From Polyangiaceae bacterium (GTDB lineage Bacteria; Myxococcota_A; Polyangia; Polyangiales; Polyangiaceae), in contig JADLAB010000681.1 of the NCBI GenBank assembly GCA_020848455.1, positions 1-46,077 on the forward strand: DNA of 46,077 nt, in the 5' to 3' direction. A program made the translations under genes and the position numbers. The notes beneath the pieces are model-generated. The model did no database searches and was not told the origin of the DNA. It saw nothing but the letters and a program-made list of their open reading frames with translations. This document shows, in pieces, positions 9,634 through 16,656 of this stretch; position 1 is the stretch's first letter; each line of letters opens with the position of its first letter.

Positions 9634-10431
9634 GTGAAGCATAACCGCGTGACGTACCGCCGAGCTGCCGTCGGTGTCTGCCTCCTGGCGACGGGCCTCG
9701 GCGTGCCCGCGTGCAAGTCGAGCGGCGACGCGAGGAGCCCGGACGACGCGGCCAAGAAGCCGCGCGACACCGAGATGGTGCACCAGGCGTGCGACCTCGA
9801 GTCGTCGGGCGCGAGCGTGCTCGACGCGGACCGCGACGGCAGGCCGGAGATCATCCGCGTGATGAGCGGCAGTCGCGAGGTGTGTCGCGCGGTCGACATC
9901 AACGGCGATGGCGGGATCGATTTTTTCAACTACTTCGACGCCGAGGGTCGACTGACGCGCCGCGAGTCCGGCTTCGACCGCGACAACCGGCCCGAGCAGA
10001 TCGCCTACTACGAGGGCGGCCAGATCGTCCGCCGCGAGCGCGAGACCAACTTCGACGGCAAGCTCGACACCTGGGACTACTACGAGGGCGGCCGGCTCGT
10101 GCGCGAGGAGCGCGACGCGACCGCCGACGGCTTCGTCGACCAGTGGTGGGACTTCGACCGCGCCGCCGAGCCCGAGTGTGCCAGGGTGCGCTCCGACGCG
10201 GACGCCGACGGCCAGCCCGACGCCGAGGAGCCGATCGACACCTGCGCCAGCGACGCGTTCCGACCGACCCCCGCCGCGAGCGCGTCGACGGCCGCGAGCG
10301 CCGCACCCGCAGCCTCCGCTTCGGTCGTGTCCCCGCCCGCGAGCGCGCCCCCTGCGCCGGCCCCGTCGGTCACGCCCGGCGCGCCGGGCACGAGCCCCGC
10401 GCCAGCCCCGAGCCCCGAGGTGACGCCATGA
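9634..10431 (+). CDS. Lipoprotein with EF-hand-like loop repeats (first of a pair)
   Basis: A 265-residue exported lipoprotein. After KHNRVTYRR comes a hydrophobic segment, AAVGVCLLATGLGVPAC, with a lipobox-like VPAC. The mature part contains about six repeats of 24-26 residues whose core is D-x-[DN]-x-D/N-G-x-x-D followed by an aromatic strand and G-x-x-[VL]-x-R-x-E (for example TNFDGKLDTWDYYEGGRLVREERD). The loops resemble calcium-binding EF-hand/thrombospondin-3 loops, while the strand part resembles MORN/YwqK-type repeats. A cysteine-flanked end is followed by a long Ala/Ser/Pro tail. The GTG at 9634 has GGAG 5 bases upstream; GTG 9649 is an alternative. The stop overlaps the start of the next, related gene. 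Function unknown; cell-envelope location inferred. Confidence 0.82.
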   Translation: MKHNRVTYRRAAVGVCLLATGLGVPACKSSGDARSPDDAAKKPRDTEMVHQACDLESSGASVLDADRDGRPEIIRVMSGSREVCRAVDINGDGGIDFFNYFDAEGRLTRRESGFDRDNRPEQIAYYEGGQIVRRERETNFDGKLDTWDYYEGGRLVREERDATADGFVDQWWDFDRAAEPECARVRSDADADGQPDAEEPIDTCASDAFRPTPAASASTAASAAPAASASVVSPPASAPPAPAPSVTPGAPGTSPAPAPSPEVTP

Positions 10432-11231
10432 CGCACAGGTGCCTCAGCCTCGTCGCCGCCGCTCTCGGCCTCGCGCCCGCCCTCGCGGGCTGCGCCGCCG
10501 CGACCGAGGCCGCGGCCCGCCCCCAGGGTCTCGAGTTCGGCGCCACGCAGCAGGCCACCGCCCAGGACGGCGACGACCACGCGCTCTGCGAGTGGAAAGG
10601 CAAGGCGGACCGCGAAGAGAGCGAGACCGCGGGCGCGGGTGCCATCCACCCGAACGTGCGGCGCGTGTACCAGGTCTTCGGGCACGGCGCCGACAGCCGG
10701 AAGATCCTCGTGTGCCGCGAGGTCGACACGAACCTCGACGGCTACAAGGACGTCGTGCGCAAGTACAACGACGAGGGGCAGAGCCGCGAGGAGCAGGACG
10801 ACGGCGACGGCGACGGCAAGATCGACACCTGGACCACCTTCTCGAAGGGGCGCCTCGCGCAGGTCGACATCGACACGAACCACGACGGCAAGCCCGACGT
10901 CTGGAAGACGTACGGCGAGGGCGGCAAGCTCTCGCGCATCAAGCGCGACAGCAACTTCGACGAGAAGCCCGACGTCTGGGAGATGTACCGCGCGGGCAGG
11001 CTCGAGCGCATGGGCGTGGACCTGACCGGCGACCAGCGCGTCGACCGCTGGGACCACGACACCGAGTGGCGCCGCGAGCTCGACAAGCAGGACCGCAAGA
11101 AGGACGCCGAGGCGGTCAAGAAGAAGGAAGAGGAGCTCGAGCGCATCGAGAAGGCCGCCCTCGAGGCCGCCGACAAGGGCGACGCCGCAGCCCCTCCGAA
11201 GGCGCCCCCCGCTCCGCCGAAGAGCCCCTGA
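10428..11231 (+). CDS. Lipoprotein with EF-hand-like loop repeats (second of a pair)
   Basis: A 267-residue lipoprotein, paralogous to the upstream gene. The signal peptide ends in a good lipobox, LAGC (residues 19-22). It contains about five tandem repeats of the same D-x-N-x-DG-x-x-D-x-W-x-x-Y-x-x-G-x-L type (DTNLDGYKDVVRKY, DGDGDGKIDTWTTF, DTNHDGKPDVWKTY, DSNFDEKPDVWEMY, DLTGDQRVDRWDHD). These are followed by a Lys/Glu-rich, probably helical stretch (KKDAEAVKKKEEELERIEKAALEAA) and a Pro/Ala/Lys end. Its ATG overlaps the preceding stop (ATGA), so the pair is translationally coupled. A stem-loop follows the stop. I do not recognise a named family. Confidence 0.84.
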   Translation: MTHRCLSLVAAALGLAPALAGCAAATEAAARPQGLEFGATQQATAQDGDDHALCEWKGKADREESETAGAGAIHPNVRRVYQVFGHGADSRKILVCREVDTNLDGYKDVVRKYNDEGQSREEQDDGDGDGKIDTWTTFSKGRLAQVDIDTNHDGKPDVWKTYGEGGKLSRIKRDSNFDEKPDVWEMYRAGRLERMGVDLTGDQRVDRWDHDTEWRRELDKQDRKKDAEAVKKKEEELERIEKAALEAADKGDAAAPPKAPPAPPKSP

Positions 11232-11236
11232 CCCGC

Positions 11237-11259
11237 GCCTCGCCTGCGCCGGGCGAGGC
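11237..11259 (+). terminator. Stem-loop after the lipoprotein pair
   Basis: GCCTCGCC (11237-11244) pairs perfectly with GGCGAGGC (11252-11259) around a 7-base loop, six bases after the stop codon. There is no T-run, so it would be an imperfect intrinsic terminator or an RNA 3' end stabiliser. Confidence 0.45.
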
Positions 11260-11355
11260 CGGGGGCCGTGGACGCCGGCCGGTAGGGCGCTCGGAAACGT
11301 GTCCGTCACGAGGCGCAGGTGGCGCCCGAGATGCGGAGTGGCGCGGACCGGAGAC

Positions 11356-11709
11356 CTAGGGCGCGCTCGTGCCCGTGCGCCCGTAGGCGTCGTCGAGGCG
11401 CACCACGTCGTCGAGCTCGGGCGTCGAGACCTCGAAGACCGTGGTGTCGGTCACGGCGATCATCCGGTGCACCGTCCCGGGCGCGAGGTGCACCGCGTCG
11501 CCGGCCCGCATGCGCGACCGCTCGCACGCTTCCGGCGCGCCGAGCTCGAGGTCCATCTCGCCGGCCTGCACGAACAGGGTCTCGTCCTTCACGCGGTGGT
11601 ACTGGCGGCTCAGGCGCTCGCCCGCGCGGATGAAGAGGAGCTTGCCGACGTAGCGCGGCGTGTGCGCCCAGATGAGCTCGTGGCCCCATGGTTTGTCGAC
11701 GCGACGCAT
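11356..11709 (-). CDS. Cupin-domain protein resembling mannose-6-phosphate isomerase type II C-terminal domain
   Basis: A 117-residue single-domain cupin. It begins RRVDKPWGHELIWAHTPRYVGKLLFIRAGERLSRQYHRVKDETLFVQAG; the KPWG-E start, the first cupin motif with its His, and the second motif GDAVHLAPGTVHRM (near residues 69-82) match the C-terminal cupin of the GDP-mannose pyrophosphorylase/phosphomannose isomerase family. Stand-alone versions are common and may isomerise sugar phosphates, but many are uncharacterised, so the substrate is uncertain. It reads divergently from the pseudouridine synthase gene. A TGATAAGGC element ends 6 bases before the ATG, which could be an extended -10 or, via AAGG, a Shine-Dalgarno. 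Confidence 0.85.
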   Translation of the reverse strand: MRRVDKPWGHELIWAHTPRYVGKLLFIRAGERLSRQYHRVKDETLFVQAGEMDLELGAPEACERSRMRAGDAVHLAPGTVHRMIAVTDTTVFEVSTPELDDVVRLDDAYGRTGTSAP

Positions 11710-11819
11710 GCCCGTGCCTTATCACGGCCGTCGGCGCCGGGCACACCCGGGCCTCCCGGCGCGGCGCTCGGGGCCGAGTCGCTTCCCGTTCACGGCAAAG
11801 GGGGCTAAGGCGAGGCGAC

Positions 11820-13001
11820 ATGCCGCAGGAACGCCTCCACAAGATCATCGCGCAAGCCGGGGTGAGCTCGCGCCGCGCCGCCGAGGAGCTCATTCGCGCC
11901 GGGCGCGTGCGCGTCAACGGGCGCGTGGTGGACGAGGTCGGGGCCAAGGCCGACCCCGACAGCGACCGCATCGAGGTCGACGGGCGCAGGCTCGCGGCCG
12001 AGCCGCTCGTCTACCTCGTGCTCCACAAGCCGCGCAACGTGGTCTCCACCCTGTCGGACCCCGAGGGGCGCCCGACGGTCGGCGATCTGGTGCGCAGCGT
12101 GCCCTACCGCGTGTTTCCGGTGGGGCGGCTCGACTTCGCCACGAGCGGCGTGCTCCTCATGACGAACGACGGCGAGCTCGCGAACGTGCTCCTGCACCCG
12201 CGCACCAAGGTGCCGCGCACCTACGTCGCCAAGGTCACCGGCGACGTGTCGGACACCGTGCTCGAGCGCTGGCGCACCGGCATCGAGCTCGAGGACGGCA
12301 GGACGCAGCCCGCGGAGGTCACCGTCGAGCGCGAGGAGAGCGGCGGCAAGCACTGGATGCGCGCCACGCTGCGCGAGGGTCGAAACCAGGAGGTGCGGCG
12401 GATGGCAGAGGCGACCGGCCTGTACGTCATGCGCCTCGTGCGCCTGTCGTTCGCCGACATCGACTGCCAGGATCTGCGACCGGGGCAGTGGCGGGCGCTC
12501 AACGTCGACGAGCTCCGGAAGCTGAAGAGCGCGTACGGCGTGCCGCGCCGGGTGAGGCCCGCGCCCGAGCTCGTCGCGCCCACGCGCGCGGGCCGCGGCG
12601 GTCCCGGATGGCGCGATGCGGCGCCGACGCACGGTCGCGATGCGGCGCCGGTGCGCCCGCGCGACGCCGAGCCGGCACGCGGCGCGGAGCCGGCGCGGCC
12701 GCGCGACGCCGAGCGCGGGCGCGGGCGCGATGCGGCACGCACGCGCGGGCCCGACGCCGAGCGCGCACGTCCCCGCGACGCCGAGCGCGGGCGCGGGCGC
12801 GATGCGGCACGCACGCGCGGGCCCGACGCCGAGCCGCGGCAGGAGCGCGCACCGCGCCGAGCTGCCGGGGCGCGTCCCGTGCGCGGCGCGCCTACACCTG
12901 CGCGAAGCGACCGGTCCGAAACGACGCCTCGAGGAGCTGCTGCACGCGCTGCTCGAGGCCCCGCGCCCGATCGCCGCCGAGCGAGCCCACGGCGCTCTTG
13001 A
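11820..13001 (+). CDS. RsuA/RluB-family pseudouridine synthase with a repetitive C-terminal tail
   Basis: Converts specific uridines of rRNA to pseudouridine. The first ~240 of 393 residues are a complete enzyme: an S4 RNA-binding domain (ERLHKIIAQAGVSSRRAAEELIRAGRVRVNG), then the catalytic domain with VGRLDFATSGVLLMTNDGELANVLLHP, containing the essential Asp of GRLD, and the family end motif LREGRNQEVRRM. From about residue 245 the protein is a low-complexity Arg/Asp/Ala/Gly/Pro tail with two 24-residue repeats (RPRDAERGRGRDAARTRGPDAE). The last 37 codons overlap the convergent MoxR gene by 110 bases, so the tail may result from loss of an earlier stop. RluB is the likelier match, but RsuA or RluE cannot be excluded. 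Confidence 0.9.
   Translation: MPQERLHKIIAQAGVSSRRAAEELIRAGRVRVNGRVVDEVGAKADPDSDRIEVDGRRLAAEPLVYLVLHKPRNVVSTLSDPEGRPTVGDLVRSVPYRVFPVGRLDFATSGVLLMTNDGELANVLLHPRTKVPRTYVAKVTGDVSDTVLERWRTGIELEDGRTQPAEVTVEREESGGKHWMRATLREGRNQEVRRMAEATGLYVMRLVRLSFADIDCQDLRPGQWRALNVDELRKLKSAYGVPRRVRPAPELVAPTRAGRGGPGWRDAAPTHGRDAAPVRPRDAEPARGAEPARPRDAERGRGRDAARTRGPDAERARPRDAERGRGRDAARTRGPDAEPRQERAPRRAAGARPVRGAPTPARSDRSETTPRGAAARAARGPAPDRRRASPRRS
12702..12834 (+). repeat. Two tandem copies of a 72-base unit inside the pseudouridine synthase gene
   Basis: A 61-base stretch starting at 12702 recurs identically at 12774, a period of 72 bases or 24 codons, so the reading frame is kept. It encodes an Arg/Asp/Ala-rich tail segment. 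The perfect identity suggests a recent duplication. Confidence 0.85.
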
Positions 13002-14070
13002 TCTCGCCGAGGGCCTTGAGCTGGCTGAAGAGCTGGACGTCGCCGAGCGCCGCCCCGCCCGTCAACACCAGGCGAATGCGCTCCACCTCGGCCTCGAGGG
13101 CCTCGATGCCGACGCCGACCGCGCCGACGCGCCGGCGGTCCGGGTTCTCGCGGTAGAACGCGTCGAGCACCGGCTGCACGAGCGCGTCGAGCAGCGCCGC
13201 CTGCTCCTGGTTGTTCCAGATGTGCTTGAGCACGAAGAAATCGCTCGCGTCGGCCTGGGGCCGGCCGTCGAGGTAGGCGCTCGCCGCAAAGAGCTTGAGG
13301 AGCTTGACCACGCGCCGGTCGCTCAGGCCGATGCCCTCGGCGCGGATCTGGAAGACGAGCCCTTTGTAGGTCGCGAGCAGATCGTCCGAAAAGCGCATCT
13401 GCTGGCCGAACTGACGCCGGAGCGCCGCGAGCTCCCGCGCGTCGACCAGGGGCTGGAGCGCAGTGCGCGCGAGCTGGCGCACCTCGAGGTCGACGCCGCG
13501 CAGCAAGAGCTCGTTGAAATGGTAGGCGTCGAGGTTGTTGCACTGCACGCGCAGGATGAAGCGATCGAAGATCGCGCCCAGGTTCTCGTCGCTCGGCACC
13601 TCGTTCGAGGCGCCGAACACGCTCAGCACCGGGCAGTCCATGACCTGGCCGCCGCTCGCGAAGCGCCGCTCGTTCAGGAGCGTGAGCAGGGCGTTCAAGA
13701 TCGCGCTGTTCGACTTGAAGATCTCGTCGAGGAACACGATCTCGGCCTCGGGCAGCATGCCCGCCGTGTTGCGCCGGTACACGCCCTCGCGGAACGCGGC
13801 GATGTCCACGGGCCCGAAGATCTCGTTCGGCTCGGTGAAGCGGGTGAGCAGGTACTCGAAGTAGCGCGCCTGCAGCAGCTGCGAGAAGGTGCGGATGAGC
13901 GCGCTCTTGGCCGTGCCGGGCGGACCGAGCAGCACGCAGTGCTCGCCCGCCACCACCGCCACCATCATCAGCCGGATGATCTCGTCCTTGCCGATGAACT
14001 GCTGCTCGAGGGTCTCACCGACGGCGCACAGGCGGCGATGCAGCGGGGCGGGTTGGGCTGGCTGGGCCAT
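12892..14070 (-). CDS. MoxR/RavA-type AAA+ ATPase
   Basis: A 392-residue MoxR-family ATPase. It shows Walker A GPPGTAKS (residues 49-56), Walker B IVFLDE (111-116), the sensor-1 region FGASNEVP with Asn156, and the arginine-containing FDRFILRVQC. The MoxR lid helices follow, and the RavA-like tail contains FSQLKALGEIKSAVGSL. MoxR proteins act as chaperone-like ATPases, usually with a VWA-domain partner that loads metal or matures a complex. No VWA gene is adjacent, so this copy is an orphan in this window. It converges on and overlaps the pseudouridine synthase gene by 110 bases. A Shine-Dalgarno-like GAGGG precedes the ATG. Confidence 0.93.
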   Translation of the reverse strand: MAQPAQPAPLHRRLCAVGETLEQQFIGKDEIIRLMMVAVVAGEHCVLLGPPGTAKSALIRTFSQLLQARYFEYLLTRFTEPNEIFGPVDIAAFREGVYRRNTAGMLPEAEIVFLDEIFKSNSAILNALLTLLNERRFASGGQVMDCPVLSVFGASNEVPSDENLGAIFDRFILRVQCNNLDAYHFNELLLRGVDLEVRQLARTALQPLVDARELAALRRQFGQQMRFSDDLLATYKGLVFQIRAEGIGLSDRRVVKLLKLFAASAYLDGRPQADASDFFVLKHIWNNQEQAALLDALVQPVLDAFYRENPDRRRVGAVGVGIEALEAEVERIRLVLTGGAALGDVQLFSQLKALGEIKSAVGSLGGDRARGLEQRVQQLLEASFRTGRFAQV

Positions 14071-14116
14071 CGCCCTCGGGTGTAACGAGCGGGCCGCGCG
14101 ACGGCAAGCGGAAGGG

Positions 14117-15061
14117 TCAGGGGACGTAGTCGATGTTGCGCCGCTGCGCGTCGATCCAGACCCCCTCGGGGACCACGTCGTAGACGGTCTTGCCCGCGGC
14201 GCGGATGGCGGCGAGCGCGTCGGCGTAGGCGTCGTCCCGGACGGGCTCGAAGCCGGTGACCCCCGCGATCTTCGCGAGCAGGCGGCGCCCCTCGGTCGTC
14301 CCCGCCAGGCCGAGCAGCGCGGCGACCAGGCGCTCCGCCTTGGCGGGGGCGAGGCCGGCGCGGAAGAACACGGGCTCGTTCGGGATGTCGTCCGTGCGCG
14401 CCAGCGCCCGCAGGCCGGAGTCGGCGCCGGCCGCGCCCACGAAGGTCGCGGCGGCGTCCACGCGCCCCGCCCGCAAGCGCGCGAGCGCCTCGGTGTGGCT
14501 GCCTGCGAACTCCGGGACCACGCGCGCGCCCGCCGCCGCGACGAGCCTCGCGGGGAACACGAAGCCGCTCGTCGAGAACGGGTCCACGTACGCGAGCGTG
14601 CGCCCGCCGAGCTCCGCGAGCGACGTCACGGGGCTGTCGCTGCGGACCAGGATCTCGCCCGCGTAGGCGGCCGCTGCGCCCTCGCGCAGCGCGCGGAGCC
14701 GCGCCCGCACGCCGTAGTGCTCGCGGGCGAGCAGGTACTCGAAGAGGTTGCAGAGCCCGACGTCCGCCCGCCCGCCGAAGGCCTCGATGGCGTCGAGGGG
14801 CGAGCCGGCGACGCGCACCTCGACCGCGAGGCCGCTGTCGGCGCCGAGGAGCTCCGCGAGCTCTCGCTGCTCGTCGCGGCTGAGCTCGCGACCGTGGTCG
14901 GGCGACAGGACGAGCACGACGGGCGAGCCCGCCGTGCCGACGGCCGCCTCGGCCCGTTCGGCGCGCAGGTGCAGGAACGTGACGACGGCGCCGAACAGCA
15001 CCACCGGGAGCAGGCCCAAGAGCCATGCTCGCCAATCGAGGGACTTTCGCTTTCGAGGCAT
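14117..15061 (-). CDS. PhnD-like phosphate/phosphonate ABC-type substrate-binding protein, membrane anchored
   Basis: A 314-residue protein with an N-terminal membrane anchor or signal (RAWLLGLLPVVLFGAVVTFLHL) followed by a periplasmic-binding-protein fold of the PhnD/SsuA type. Telling segments are DAIEAFGGRADVGLCNLFEYLLAREHYGV, GEILVRSDSPVTSLAELGGRTLAYVDPFSTSGFVFPARLV (typical of the phosphate/phosphite/phosphonate group) and GRVDAAATFVGA. No permease or ATPase gene is adjacent, so it may serve a sensor, a distant transporter or some other binding role. A TGGTAGCCT extended -10-like element lies about 55 bases upstream (15124-15116). Confidence 0.85.
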   Translation of the reverse strand: MPRKRKSLDWRAWLLGLLPVVLFGAVVTFLHLRAERAEAAVGTAGSPVVLVLSPDHGRELSRDEQRELAELLGADSGLAVEVRVAGSPLDAIEAFGGRADVGLCNLFEYLLAREHYGVRARLRALREGAAAAYAGEILVRSDSPVTSLAELGGRTLAYVDPFSTSGFVFPARLVAAAGARVVPEFAGSHTEALARLRAGRVDAAATFVGAAGADSGLRALARTDDIPNEPVFFRAGLAPAKAERLVAALLGLAGTTEGRRLLAKIAGVTGFEPVRDDAYADALAAIRAAGKTVYDVVPEGVWIDAQRRNIDYVP

Positions 15062-15176
15062 CGCGAGGGGCGAGGGCCTGCGCCGTCGTCCGCGCGGCGG
15101 CCTTCACCGGCGAGGAGGCTACCAGATCCGGCGCGCCGTCGCCTGGCCGCGGCGACGGGCCTCGTCGACGGTGCGC

Positions 15177-15653
15177 TCAGCGCGGCGGGTGGCCCGGCGG
15201 ACGGTGGGGCCCGCGAGGCCCCGGCCCGGGCGGCTCCCGCGCCTGGAGCTCGGCGTAGGCCGCCCGCTGCTCGGGCGTCAGCACCTCCGCGATCGCCGCG
15301 TCGACGCGCGCCCGGCGCTCCTCGAGGTCGGGGCTGCAGCTCGCGAGCGCGAGGCTCTGCTCCTGCTGCGCCTGTTCCAGGATCGCGCGGATCTGCTCGA
15401 CCTGCTCGTCGCCGAGCTCGAGGTGGCGGCGCAGCGCCTCGATGCGGAAGCGTGCGAACGCCTGCGCGGGCGGCCCCCGGCGGATCGCCGAGCGCAGCTC
15501 CGACAGCGTGCAGGCGCGCACGATGCCGCCCCCTGCGACGCCGCCGAGCACGAACACGCCGAGGAACAGGAGCGCGGGCCCGAAGCGGCCCCCACGCCGC
15601 GCGACCGTCGCCACCGGGCGCTCGCTGCCGGGCTCCTCACGGGGCGCGCTCAC
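15177..15653 (-). CDS. Membrane-anchored periplasmic Spy/CpxP-like sensor (CnrX-like)
   Basis: A 158-residue protein with one N-terminal transmembrane segment (FGPALLFLGVFVLGGVAGGGIV) and a helical periplasmic domain. This has ARFRIEALRRHLELGDEQVEQIRAILEQAQQEQ and, later, IAEVLTPEQRAAYAELQAR, the two LTxxQ-like motifs of the Spy/CpxP/CnrX group (periplasmic heavy-metal or protein-fold sensors). It is encoded directly after an ECF sigma factor and its membrane anti-sigma factor, the same three-part set as CnrH, CnrY and CnrX. The GTG start overlaps the anti-sigma stop (GTGA). The C terminus is Pro/His/Gly/Arg-rich (PGPGPRGPHRPPGHPPR). A sensor role is inferred from context; the metal or other signal is unknown. 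Confidence 0.8.
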   Translation of the reverse strand: MSAPREEPGSERPVATVARRGGRFGPALLFLGVFVLGGVAGGGIVRACTLSELRSAIRRGPPAQAFARFRIEALRRHLELGDEQVEQIRAILEQAQQEQSLALASCSPDLEERRARVDAAIAEVLTPEQRAAYAELQAREPPGPGPRGPHRPPGHPPR

Positions 15654-16075
15654 TCGAGCCCTCCGACCGGCTCGGCGACCGCGATCCACGCCTCGTCGAG
15701 CTGGCGCTCCGCGACGAACGACCACGACAGGCCCGCGACCGCGGCCGCGGCCGCGAGCGCGAGGGCCGCGAGGCCGGCGCGTACCGTGCGCGCGCGCGTC
15801 GGCGTACCCTCGCCACGGCCCGAGGCGCGCGCGGACGGCGCGGGCGCGGGCGCGCCCTCCCCCACCGCCGAGACCACGGCGTCCACGAAGCCCAGAGCGG
15901 GGCGCAGGTCCGCGGTCGCCTGCGCGGCCCGGACGAAGTCGTCTGCGGGCCCGGCCGCTGCCTCGGCGTGCCGAACGGCGTCCATCACCGCAGCGGCGAA
16001 CCGAGGACCCGGGCGGAGGTCCGCCGTGGCGTCGCCGAGCGCCTCGAGCTCTTGCCATCGATCTCCGCTAGCCAT
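15650..16075 (-). CDS. Probable membrane anti-sigma factor
   Basis: A 141-residue protein with a cytoplasmic N-terminal part, a single transmembrane segment (AGLAALALAAAAAVAGLSWSFV) and a short periplasmic end. Its N-terminal half holds two copies of one motif: ATADLRPGPRFAAAVMDAV (about residues 14-32) and ATADLRPALGFVDAVVSAV (about 49-67). The pattern DLRPxxxFxxAVMxAV resembles the N-terminal sigma-binding motif of membrane anti-sigma factors. No zinc-binding HxxxCxxC site is present. The ATG at 16075 lies 8 bases inside the sigma gene and has a strong GGGGAG 5 bases upstream. Its position directly after the ECF sigma gene and before a Spy-like sensor supports the role; the role itself is inferred. 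Confidence 0.78.
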   Translation of the reverse strand: MASGDRWQELEALGDATADLRPGPRFAAAVMDAVRHAEAAAGPADDFVRAAQATADLRPALGFVDAVVSAVGEGAPAPAPSARASGRGEGTPTRARTVRAGLAALALAAAAAVAGLSWSFVAERQLDEAWIAVAEPVGGLE

Positions 16076-16610
16076 CACGGCTCCCCTCGTCGCGCCCTTC
16101 GGCGCGGAGCGCGCCGCGCGCGCGTTGCAGGCGCTGCTCCACCGCGCCCTCCGTGCACCCGAGGACCTCGGCGGCCTCCCGGGTCGACAGGCCCTCGACC
16201 GCCGTGAGCACCACGGCCACGCGCTGCGGCGGCGGCAAGGTCGCGAGCCGGGCGTCGAGCTCGCGCAGCGCCACGCGCGCCTCCGCGCTCGCCGACTCCG
16301 CGAAGCGCGGCGCACGCTCGGCCGCCCGGGCGCCGGCCGCGCGCCGGCGCAGGGCATCGAGGCAGCAGTTGGTCACGATGCGGTAGAGCCACGTGCCGAT
16401 CTCGGCGCGCCCGTCGTAGCGACCGGCCGTCAGAGCCTGGTACGCCTTCACGTAGGCCTCCTGCACGGCGTCCTCCGCCTCGGCCAGATCGCCGAGCACG
16501 CGCGCCGCGACCCGGTAGAGGCGCACCTGGGTGTGCTCCACGATGGCGCGAAACGCGGCGGCATCTCCTGCCGCCACGCGTCGCGCCATCAAGCCGAGCT
16601 CGACCGTCAC
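16068..16610 (-). CDS. ECF-type RNA polymerase sigma factor
   Basis: A 180-residue extracytoplasmic-function sigma factor with only regions 2 and 4. Region 2 spans about residues 18-90 (LYRVAARVLGDLAEAEDAVQEAYVKAYQAL, then GRAEIGTWLYRIVTNCCLDALRRR) and region 4 about 113-168 (LRELDARLATLPPPQRVAVVLTAVEGLSTREAAEVLGCTEGAVEQRLQRARGAL). It would direct RNA polymerase to envelope-stress or metal-response genes when freed by its anti-sigma factor. The start is a GTG with GAGG 4 bases upstream. It is followed at once, with an 8-base overlap, by the anti-sigma gene. Upstream, 46 bases away, is a Spy-like lipoprotein gene that may be in the same operon. Confidence 0.95.
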   Translation of the reverse strand: MTVELGLMARRVAAGDAAAFRAIVEHTQVRLYRVAARVLGDLAEAEDAVQEAYVKAYQALTAGRYDGRAEIGTWLYRIVTNCCLDALRRRAAGARAAERAPRFAESASAEARVALRELDARLATLPPPQRVAVVLTAVEGLSTREAAEVLGCTEGAVEQRLQRARGALRAEGRDEGSRDG

Positions 16611-16656
16611 CGTACCTCTTCATCCTGGTCGCCGCCGCGCGGCCGCGCTCGCTCGC

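Noticed and set aside
11688-11819. N-terminal extension of the pseudouridine synthase
   Set aside because: The S4 domain starts at the ATG at 11820. The upstream stretch is the divergent cupin promoter region.
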